Assembly: GCF_030248535.1 (NCBI RefSeq)
Contig: NZ_JAHGAJ010000022.1
Location: 62,001 to 126,000, forward strand
Source of the DNA: Vibrio sp. D404a
GTDB taxonomy: Bacteria > Pseudomonadota > Gammaproteobacteria > Enterobacterales > Vibrionaceae
Direction: 5' to 3'
DNA length: 64,000 nt
Shown here: positions 44,929-51,459 of the stretch, one piece after another
Position numbering within the stretch: the stretch's first letter is position 1
Layout: every line of letters starts with the position of its first letter
The notes under the pieces: generated by a model
The model's database searches: none
Told to the model about the DNA's origin: nothing
What the model saw: the letters and a program-made list of their open reading frames with translations, nothing else
Program-made: the position numbers and the translations under genes

Positions 44929-46290
44929 CTATCGGTACTGAAATTGTGGGCTAAGCCAAAGCAAAGCAAGCTTCATCGGCACACCATCGGCTTTTGACAT
45001 TGCAATCGCCGTATGTTCATCAAGCGCATTGGGGTACAAGGTCTGAGTGACTTCTTGCAGTAGCTTTTGTGGTTTGATGTTGGATTGTTTGGCCGACTTC
45101 ACTGCCAAATTAGCCAGTCGATTAGCGACCTGCATTCTTTGGGTCAAGGCTGAAGGGCTATTGTAATCACTGTCTCGATCCGACCAACCAGCTGGAGAGC
45201 CCGGTTTATAAGGCGGCTGCCCCAAGGCGTTTAAAGTATTAAGCGCTTGTTTCTCGGTCAGTGTGATATTACCGCTTCTCACCACCGCAAATAACCACTC
45301 TTTGGGCGTACGAAAACGCACGGGCGACGTAACCTGTATCTTCTCACTATCAATCAGAACTTGATACATCGGCATGAGCTGCCCTTTCGCACGGACAAAC
45401 GCTTGAGCCATCTCGTCCGCTAGCGCTTCTGGAACACTCCCCAAGAAATGAAGACAGAGTTTTCGCGAGAGGTGCTGCGCCGTATTGGTATGAATCGCTA
45501 AGTCTGCAAGACACCGCTCGCCTTGCTTAATCCCTGATTGACTGTAACGCCGCCCCAACAGATTCACGCTACCGGGCTCATGGGTCGACTCTGAAAAGCG
45601 AAACCCCACATTAGGCGATTTCATTTTTACGCCCCAACCCGATATTGCCTTAGCAAGCTCTGAGACATCTTGCTGGGTATAACCACTGCCTACGCCAAGT
45701 GTGTGCAGTTCCAAAATCTCTCGAGCTAGGTTTTCATTCAGCCCTTTCCCTCTGCGTTTTCCCACTTTGGAATTAGGACCAATAGACTGTTGGTTATCGA
45801 GATAGATGAGCATTGCCGGATGCTTAGTCACACCCTGCAGCATCTCATTAAACCCGCCATTCCAAGAGGAACGAATAACATCATTTTCGATATGTGCCGC
45901 CAAAGGTAATAACCTGCGATTGTCGACTGAAATAGCGAAATGGTTGCTCCAAAATTGGATCAATCTCTCTTGAAAGCCCAAAGGCGTATGAATACTTTGC
46001 TGATAACGGGCTTCGACTTGCTGGCGATAATTGGTTCGGAAAAACTGCTTAGTTTGATCTTTTATCATCTTCATTTGGTCGGGATCTTTCTTCGCAGCAT
46101 TTCGCTTACTTCCCTGCTCGCCCAACTGAGTCAGTATCACCTCTGTACTCGGCAATGTTTTAAGCCTCGGATGCGTATAAGCCGAACGCAATAGTTGTTC
46201 TGATAACGTGTAGAAACGATCCTGACCAAGCCTAGGTCCGAACCCGAACCTTTGCTCAGTGACTATCTCTGATGTTGGATAATAGCTCAT
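44929..46290 (-). CDS. DUF1800 family protein
   Basis: I place the start at ATG 46290 (MSYYPTSEIVTEQRFGFGPRLGQDRF), with TAGGGAGT upstream; the longer in-frame opening to 46476 has an improbable protein sequence. The resulting 453 residues contain DUF1800 motifs: RFGFGPR, LGFQERLIQFWSNHFAISVDNRR, NENLAREILELHTLGVGSGYTQQDVSELAKAISGW and SVPEALADEMAQAF. Function is unknown, but DUF1800 and DUF1501 genes are almost always adjacent. This pair is coupled by an 8-bp gap. No signal peptide is obvious, although the partner is exported. Confidence 0.85.
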   Translation of the reverse strand: MSYYPTSEIVTEQRFGFGPRLGQDRFYTLSEQLLRSAYTHPRLKTLPSTEVILTQLGEQGSKRNAAKKDPDQMKMIKDQTKQFFRTNYRQQVEARYQQSIHTPLGFQERLIQFWSNHFAISVDNRRLLPLAAHIENDVIRSSWNGGFNEMLQGVTKHPAMLIYLDNQQSIGPNSKVGKRRGKGLNENLAREILELHTLGVGSGYTQQDVSELAKAISGWGVKMKSPNVGFRFSESTHEPGSVNLLGRRYSQSGIKQGERCLADLAIHTNTAQHLSRKLCLHFLGSVPEALADEMAQAFVRAKGQLMPMYQVLIDSEKIQVTSPVRFRTPKEWLFAVVRSGNITLTEKQALNTLNALGQPPYKPGSPAGWSDRDSDYNSPSALTQRMQVANRLANLAVKSAKQSNIKPQKLLQEVTQTLYPNALDEHTAIAMSKADGVPMKLALLWLSPQFQYR

Positions 46291-46482
46291 TGCGATACTC
46301 CCTATTCGCCGCTGTTTAAGTGTAATAGGAAATGAGCAAATTGGCTGAGCACTCAGGCGCACACCGACCCAAGGGTCGCAGGACAGAGATTGCGTTAACG
46401 TTTTGGTGACGCGGGAGTGTAAACAGAAAGGAGACAAAGAAGCGAGTGGTGCCAGCCAATCAACAAGCACCACCAATAATAA

Positions 46483-47646
46483 CTACCGCTCTACTTTTGG
46501 TGAGTAGATAGAGTATGCAGTAATTTGACCCGCCACGATGGCCGAGAACATGAACAATGCCGATAAACCAATACTTGGAATTGGAAGAATGGACTGCTCA
46601 AATACCGACTGACTGGCACTCACCAACACGCGGCTACCCGGAACCAAAATAATGATACCTTGGACAATATAGATTGAACCCGTGAGGTCCATCTTCTTAG
46701 CAATCCAAGTACCGTATAGGGTAATCAATACGGTTGTCACCCAAGTGCCGACAACCCAGCCGCTATCAAAACCTAAGTAGAATGGTCCCCACATACCCAG
46801 TACAGCGACAGGCAAACCTAGCAAAATATCTTTTGGTCGGGCATTAAACATCACACCAATCGAAACCGAGATCAGTACAAGACCCGATACGTGCATCCAC
46901 GTCGGTACTTCATTGGTATAAGAGATAGAGACCGCCTGCCCCCATAACGCCTCACCAATGTTTAACCCCATAACAATACCGACAAAGAGTTTAATCAGGG
47001 TAAGTGCGCTCTGCCCGAGTAAGCTTGTCCCCGAGACCAGATCGTTAAACGCCAGACATTCTAACGAGTTAGCGATCGACAATCCGGGCACAAACAGAAC
47101 AATCGAAGCGATACACAAGGCCCATACAGGAACTGGTAAGCCAGTGCTGGCAAGGAAGGCTACAAAAATACCGGTGATTAAAGCAGCAATGAATTCAACG
47201 GCAATAGCACGTCGCCCATGACAAACCTGCTGACATAACCACACCATTAGTCCCAACAGGACAGAAAAACCTACGGCCTCCAAAGTGCTACCAACCAACA
47301 TTAAGTATGCCGGTGGTATACCCATGTTCGCTAAAGCAGTCACAAACTTCGAATAACCAACGGGCTCCGGGACCGGTTCACTACTCGGTTGGTTAATACG
47401 GATGATCGTATTCGCTAACAGACTCAAGTTAATTGAAGCAGGTTTTAGACGCTTCAAAATAACCGCATTGTTGTCATCAGGAAATTGGTAGTTAATCGCC
47501 GTTGGTGTCGCTTGGATCATCACATCCACACCATGCTTTTTCGCATAGTGTTGTGTGTATTTTTCGAGCTTGTAAGGAGCACAGCCACTGCGATGCAGAG
47601 TGTCGCCGATTTCAACAATTTTGTTAATTCGATACTGGGAAGGCAT
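46483..47646 (-). CDS. ThrE-family threonine/serine exporter
   Basis: The 387-residue protein has the ThrE N-terminal cytosolic domain (about 1-110; IVEIGDTLHRSGCAPYKLEKYTQHYAKKHGVDV) and about ten hydrophobic helices. The first five-helix half (DUF1212-like) contains GLSIANSLECLAFNDLVSG, and the C-terminal half (DUF3815-like) is fused to it. ThrE from Corynebacterium exports L-threonine and L-serine, so amino acid efflux is likely. The function of the Vibrio protein is inferred from family only. It appears monocistronic. Confidence 0.85.
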   Translation of the reverse strand: MPSQYRINKIVEIGDTLHRSGCAPYKLEKYTQHYAKKHGVDVMIQATPTAINYQFPDDNNAVILKRLKPASINLSLLANTIIRINQPSSEPVPEPVGYSKFVTALANMGIPPAYLMLVGSTLEAVGFSVLLGLMVWLCQQVCHGRRAIAVEFIAALITGIFVAFLASTGLPVPVWALCIASIVLFVPGLSIANSLECLAFNDLVSGTSLLGQSALTLIKLFVGIVMGLNIGEALWGQAVSISYTNEVPTWMHVSGLVLISVSIGVMFNARPKDILLGLPVAVLGMWGPFYLGFDSGWVVGTWVTTVLITLYGTWIAKKMDLTGSIYIVQGIIILVPGSRVLVSASQSVFEQSILPIPSIGLSALFMFSAIVAGQITAYSIYSPKVER

Positions 47647-48005
47647 GGACGTTATAGAGGTGAAAAAATATGCGGCAAATGTAACAAACGTGAGCCAAAT
47701 TGACGAGTAATTTGGGTGAATTAGTTACTCATTTCTCTACTTTTTTTCGCACAACAAAAATAATATCGCACGACATACCTCTTTATAGTTATCAATCATA
47801 TCAATGCCATATAGACGCCTGAATCATTCACAAACCAATCCCAACCATAAGTGAGACTTTGCTCACGCAGAATAGTCCCTTAAAAGGCCATAACGAACAA
47901 AAAAATAGCGCAACGGTGATTATGCGACCACTTAGCATAAAAATAGGGAAAAAAAGGTTTCGTTTTCAGTTAGATGTGGCATTATCGATCTCGTTAAGAC
48001 GATGT
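47647..48005. other. Intergenic region between thrE-like gene and tRNA-Gly
   Basis: Holds the thrE-type promoter region and the tRNA promoter. An extended -10 of the form TGTGG-CATTAT ends near 47985, about 20 bp before the first tRNA. A short inverted repeat, GAGTAA...TTACTC, lies at 47704-47729. Nothing else is recognised. Confidence 0.5.
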
Positions 48006-48080
<75 letters not shown>

Positions 48081-48119
48081 AGTTTTAATCCTGCTTAGTC
48101 TTTCTCAATAAGACAATAA

Positions 48120-48194
<75 letters not shown>

Positions 48195-48407
48195 ATACTC
48201 CCAAACCATGCAAAAAATAACTCTGCAACATTACTCACTCAACGGTTCTAAATTACTTTTCCATCAATAGTAACAAACTCATATGAGGAATGCTCACAAG
48301 CTTCGAAAACTCATACTCTTCAAAACCATTTCATAATCTTAATCAATATCTCGCTTTTGGCTTTGTGTTAGTGTTCGCGCATTAGAAGCAATGTCGTAAT
48401 AATAAAA

Positions 48408-48659
48408 ATGTTAAAAAACAAAAACTTAAGCATAGATACCATTACAATGGCTCTGACTAAGGTCGAGAATGCCAACAAGATAGAGCTCAGTTCACTAAAA
48501 GGGTATGTAGAACAGCAACCCGCGCAAGCAATTATGAATTTCCAAGCCTTGAGCGAGGCAGAGTCTATCGACGATAAACTGAAAAAGATCATGAACGAAA
48601 TGCCGCACCTTCGTGGCGATGCACACCATGTTCTTGAGGCTGCTATCCTGCTTCAGTAA
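48408..48659 (+). CDS. Small protein of unknown function at start of fez-like cluster
   Basis: The 83-residue frame MLKNKNLSIDTITMALTKVENANKIEL... is helical, moderately charged, and has no signal or membrane segment. No good ribosome binding site precedes either ATG 48408 or the second ATG 39 bp on. It is placed here because it lies immediately before the cluster genes, on the same strand, after the tRNA genes. I do not recognise its family, and it may not be part of the system. Confidence 0.45.
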   Translation: MLKNKNLSIDTITMALTKVENANKIELSSLKGYVEQQPAQAIMNFQALSEAESIDDKLKKIMNEMPHLRGDAHHVLEAAILLQ

Positions 48660-48702
48660 TGCGTCAGCTTTCACTCTGCATTTGTAGGTAAATGAGATTT
48701 AT

Positions 48703-48729
48703 TTGCAACCGTATAATTGATAGTATAAT
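48703..48729 (+). promoter_or_regulatory. Probable promoter of the Cys-cluster gene, two -10 hexamers
   Basis: TTGCAA at 48703 is followed by perfect TATAAT at 48712 and again at 48724. The 48724 hexamer lies 24 bp before the GGAGGC ribosome binding site of the next gene. A spacer of 15 bp is short for TTGCAA/48724, so the exact pair is uncertain. Confidence 0.45.
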
Positions 48730-48753
48730 TACATCGTTAGCGGAGGCATTGAG

Positions 48754-49200
48754 ATGAAAGCAAAAAAGGCATTAAAAAAACTGTATAAGAAGGCGAACAA
48801 AAAATCGCCTTCAGCTTCCGCACAACTGTTAAAACAGCTCAAGAAAAAAACCGACTCTTCGCTGAATTCTGGGCCGCAACCATCACGCATTGATTCGTCA
48901 TCAAAGGAACTCCAAGAGCTTGCTGAACAAGTTGCCATCAGCGCCGTCTCTGAATTAGCTAAACCACTTAGTCCAGTCATATCTTGGTTAAACGATGCAC
49001 CCGTTGGTTTTGATATCTCAACCTCTCAACGTTCTGCTGCCAATACGTCAAGTTTAAGTCCAGTAAAACCCAACCAAACACTGAGCAATGTTTCTTCTAT
49101 TGGACGACTTCCACTTAAGTCACCACCTTGTAAACGCTGCCCTGCTCTGCAAAACGGTTTATGCAAGTGTGCCGCGAAGAAGTTTCAACTCTCAGCATAG
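48754..49200 (+). CDS. Basic protein with C-terminal cysteine cluster (fez-like cluster)
   Basis: This 148-residue protein has a Lys-rich start (MKAKKALKKLYKKANKKSPS) and a helical acidic-to-neutral middle. The C-terminal motif is PPCKRCPALQNGLCKCAAKKF, which contains C-x2-C-x7-C-x-C. Four closely spaced Cys residues could bind iron or zinc or an Fe-S cluster. GGAGGC lies eight bases before ATG and twin -10 hexamers lie upstream, so translation is well supported. No signal or membrane helix is visible. I do not know its family; its location suggests a regulatory or metal-binding cytosolic role in the cluster. Confidence 0.7.
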   Translation: MKAKKALKKLYKKANKKSPSASAQLLKQLKKKTDSSLNSGPQPSRIDSSSKELQELAEQVAISAVSELAKPLSPVISWLNDAPVGFDISTSQRSAANTSSLSPVKPNQTLSNVSSIGRLPLKSPPCKRCPALQNGLCKCAAKKFQLSA

Positions 49201-49242
49201 CTTTATCTCGGTAGGCTATTCTCGGCACTTAACAACGCCCAC

Positions 49243-49273
49243 AAAAAAAGCAGCCAAATAAGGCTGCTTTTTC
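49243..49273 (+). terminator. Terminator after Cys-cluster gene
   Basis: AAAAAAGCAGCC pairs with GGCTGCTTTTT around AAATAA. It also fits the reverse-strand HMA_2-like gene that ends 27 bp away, so it is bidirectional. Confidence 0.85.
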
Positions 49274-49299
49274 ATGTTCAATAGATCGATTCAGCGATG

Positions 49300-49662
49300 T
49301 TACGCGATGCTCATGACCATACGGCTAACCGTTGGTCCCAGTAAACGATTTAATGCAATCGTCGTTGCTCCTTTCACAAGCGTCTTGGTTCCTGAAACCA
49401 TCGCCTGTTCAACAAAAGAAGGTTTGTCACTGCTTTGAGTCCAGTGGTGGCTTTCTAATATCTCCAACAAGCTTTCACAATCCAACTCGTTCTTATCAAA
49501 CTGAATCGCCACAGAACCAGCATATTTTTTGTGCTTAATCTCAAAGACTGCATCAATATCATTCAGCTGATTGATCAGTTTCTCAACCTCTGATGGGTGA
49601 TCTTTAATATAGTCCGAACGAACTCTAAGTCTTTGATTTGTCTTGTGAATGTAAGTGTTCAT
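49300..49662 (-). CDS. HMA_2-like small protein (reverse strand, fez-like cluster)
   Basis: ATG 49662, with AAGG upstream, gives 120 residues. The first 75 form a beta-alpha-beta pattern like the heavy-metal-associated domain (QRLRVRSDYIKDHPSEVEKLINQLNDIDAVFEIKHKKYAGSVAIQFDKNELD), with R-x-R and without CxxC. A hydrophobic Gly/Ala-rich C-terminus (VKGATTIALNRLLGPTVSRMVM) could dock on a membrane. It lacks the full HHxPGR motif found in the next gene and the ATPase. It is divergent from the rest of the operon across a 141-bp gap with an FNR-like site, so it may be co-regulated. Confidence 0.65.
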   Translation of the reverse strand: MNTYIHKTNQRLRVRSDYIKDHPSEVEKLINQLNDIDAVFEIKHKKYAGSVAIQFDKNELDCESLLEILESHHWTQSSDKPSFVEQAMVSGTKTLVKGATTIALNRLLGPTVSRMVMSIA

Positions 49663-49714
49663 CTTAGAAAGAACCTTAATGATAACCAATCTCAATAGCA
49701 ACATATCATTAAAC

Positions 49715-49728
49715 TTGATTCAGCGCAA
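49715..49728. promoter_or_regulatory. FNR-like site in divergent fez-cluster promoter region
   Basis: TTGATTCAGCGCAA matches the FNR consensus TTGATN4ATCAA at 8 of 10 defined bases: the first half is perfect and the second is CGCAA. It lies between the reverse HMA_2-like gene and the forward operon. The identification is by eye only. Confidence 0.35.
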
Positions 49729-49803
49729 AACATCTCTATTTAAAATGGCCAAATGTTAACTTTTAGTACCCATGTATTTTTTGTGCCTATTATACTCAAG
49801 TGT

Positions 49804-50121
49804 ATGAAACAACATATAAACAAGGCCTTAAAGTTAAGGAAGTGGGTATCGATTGGCCATCATATCCCAGGACGAGTTCGTCTTAAGTACAAACTAGGGA
49901 TCGTTGCTCAACTGGCGAGTTATCGTAGCGACGAGATAGAACAAGCGATTGCATCTGTTCCGGCATTTAAAAACTACAAGATCAACACTGCGACCGGCAG
50001 CATCGTTATCGAATATGACCCGTCATGTATTCAACCTAGCACCATAGACGCTCTATTTTCCGACTCTGCTGCAGATGCTGAGCAGGCATGTTACTCGCTC
50101 GCCGAGCAGCTAAACCTCTAA
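49804..50121 (+). CDS. HMA_2-domain protein with HHxPGRVR motif (fez-like cluster)
   Basis: This 105-residue protein starts MKQHINKALKLRKWVSIGHHIPGRVRLKYKLG, with HHIPGRVR at residues 19-26. A beta-alpha-beta-beta-alpha-beta core follows (IEQAIASVPAFKNYKINTATGSIVIEYDPS), the HMA_2 layout without the CxxC metal site of classical HMA domains. The same HHxPGRVR motif opens the ATPase two kilobases on. The start is ATG 49804; the in-frame opening at 49753 adds a hydrophobic stretch not seen in relatives. It ends 12 bp before the next gene, so an operon is likely. It may deliver or sense metal for the ATPase; unproven. Confidence 0.78.
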   Translation: MKQHINKALKLRKWVSIGHHIPGRVRLKYKLGIVAQLASYRSDEIEQAIASVPAFKNYKINTATGSIVIEYDPSCIQPSTIDALFSDSAADAEQACYSLAEQLNL

Positions 50122-50133
50122 GGAGTGAACACC

Positions 50134-50859
50134 TTGAGTAATGAGACGAACAACCCCTATCAAGCGTATTACAACGCAATGTTGGATATGCAAAAGGAGA
50201 TGGCAAATGCCTATTTCGCTGCCCAGCAGAATGGTCAGTGGGATCCTAATATGCCTCCCCCAATGGGAATGCCACCCTTTATGATGCACGGTCAACCGAT
50301 GCATCCTCAGTTTATGCACCCAGGAATGATGCCACCACATATGGCACATCCTGGTATGCCACCTCAATACAATCAGGCAAACGCCCCTCAAACGCCTCAA
50401 CCAGAAGAGGAAAACAATGCCCTCTTTGAACAAGCACAAGCGATGCTCGATGGTGCACTAGGGGAAGAAGCAAATACATTCAAAGAGATATTAGGAAGTT
50501 TTGGTATGAGTGATAAAGAATTCTGGAAAGGCGCTATGGTCGGCGCAGCGGCGGCTTTGATCCTAAGCAACGACAACGTTCGTGGAAAGCTAATGGGACT
50601 GGTTTCTGGTGCTGGTGACATGCTTAAAAATGGTGGAGAAGCCGTGCGTGACAGCGCAGCCAACACCGCAAGCAGTGTCAAAGAGAACGTATCTACTGGC
50701 AGTGAGATCTTCAAAGACACTTACCAAGCGGGCAAGCAAGGCTATCAAGATTCAGTACAAAAACATAAAGCTGAGCCAGTCATCAAGCCACTGAAGCCGG
50801 GGCAAGAACCGACTGCACCGACTACTGATGCTGACACACCTGCAATTCAAGAGCAGTAA
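50134..50859 (+). CDS. Met/His/Pro-rich protein with YtxH-like membrane segment
   Basis: The start is TTG 50134, with AAGGAG eight bases upstream; a GTG at 50125 is too close to that site. The 241-residue protein has a short helical start and a low-complexity region at 40-77 containing 11 Met and 5 His among Pro/Gly (for example HPGMMPPHMAHPGMPPQ). A single hydrophobic Gly/Ala segment follows (132-145; WKGAMVGAAAALIL), then an amphipathic helix (YtxH/apolipoprotein-like) and a charged tail. Met/His-rich stretches can bind soft metals or drive assembly. In a fez reading this is a candidate compartment or shell protein, comparable in position to FezA-type proteins (weak inference). Confidence 0.78.
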   Translation: MSNETNNPYQAYYNAMLDMQKEMANAYFAAQQNGQWDPNMPPPMGMPPFMMHGQPMHPQFMHPGMMPPHMAHPGMPPQYNQANAPQTPQPEEENNALFEQAQAMLDGALGEEANTFKEILGSFGMSDKEFWKGAMVGAAAALILSNDNVRGKLMGLVSGAGDMLKNGGEAVRDSAANTASSVKENVSTGSEIFKDTYQAGKQGYQDSVQKHKAEPVIKPLKPGQEPTAPTTDADTPAIQEQ

Positions 50860-50861
50860 TC

Positions 50862-51167
50862 ATGAGCAATGCAACCAACAAGCTAAGCACTGCAAATCGA
50901 GCCATGCTCGTGGGCGCGATTGCGGGTGGTAGTGCTTCGTTGGCTAAACATTGGCAGCAACATAAATCAGGTCAGTTAGATACGAATACTCTGGCTGCCG
51001 AAGCGGCTAAAGACGCAATTAAAGCAGGTGCTATCGCAGGTTCAACGACTTATGTTGCAGAAAAAATGGCAGGACGCCCTGCGCTTTCTCTGATGACCAT
51101 TCTAAGCGTGGGTGCTGCCGGCCTCTACCTACTTGACCAAACATCGGAACATAAAAATGAACAATAA
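50862..51167 (+). CDS. Small membrane protein with two Gly/Ala-rich helices (fez-like cluster)
   Basis: The 101-residue protein has two hydrophobic, glycine-rich segments (AMLVGAIAGGSASLAKHW and DAIKAGAIAGSTTYVAEKMAG). A third hydrophobic stretch near the end is LMTILSVGAAGLYLLDQ. GxxxG-type patterns suggest helix packing in a membrane. It starts 3 bp after the previous stop codon and overlaps the next gene by 11 bp, so the operon is tightly packed and translationally coupled. No family name is known to me; it is a candidate compartment-membrane protein. Confidence 0.78.
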   Translation: MSNATNKLSTANRAMLVGAIAGGSASLAKHWQQHKSGQLDTNTLAAEAAKDAIKAGAIAGSTTYVAEKMAGRPALSLMTILSVGAAGLYLLDQTSEHKNEQ

Positions 51168-51459
51168 CAATCCTTACGGTTACCCGTACTACGGTTATCA
51201 GCAACCTGCTCAACCTACCACTGAGCAACCGCAACAATACAAGCAACAAAACAGCAAAACACATTTCGCGATGGGTGTTGCTGCAGGGGCTGCTGTCGCC
51301 TACCTGCTAACCAACAAGAAATTTAAGCAAGGTGTAACGGCAACTGGTGAAAAAGCTTGGTCTGCGGTACGCGGCGAAGTAGAAGAGCTGAAAGAGCGCT
51401 TAGAAGACACACAAGCAGAACTCGAATACTACCGAAATCTACACAAAGGCGACGAATGA
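51157..51459 (+). CDS. YtxH-like membrane protein with coiled-coil tail (fez-like cluster)
   Basis: ATG 51157 lies inside the end of the previous gene and gives 100 residues. The start is Asn/Pro/Tyr/Gln-rich (MNNNNPYGYPYYGYQQPAQP), followed by one membrane helix (HFAMGVAAGAAVAYLLTNKKFKQG) and a charged helical tail with heptad-like spacing (WSAVRGEVEELKERLEDTQAELEYYRNLH). This is the YtxH-like layout. Its stop overlaps the ATPase start (ATGA), indicating translational coupling to it. The Tyr-rich low-complexity start parallels the Met/His-rich one two genes earlier. Confidence 0.8.
   Translation: MNNNNPYGYPYYGYQQPAQPTTEQPQQYKQQNSKTHFAMGVAAGAAVAYLLTNKKFKQGVTATGEKAWSAVRGEVEELKERLEDTQAELEYYRNLHKGDE

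Noticed and set aside
46291..46476. Longer N-terminus for the DUF1800 protein
   Set aside because: The added 62 residues look unlike a signal or domain, and TAGGGAGT lies just before ATG 46290.
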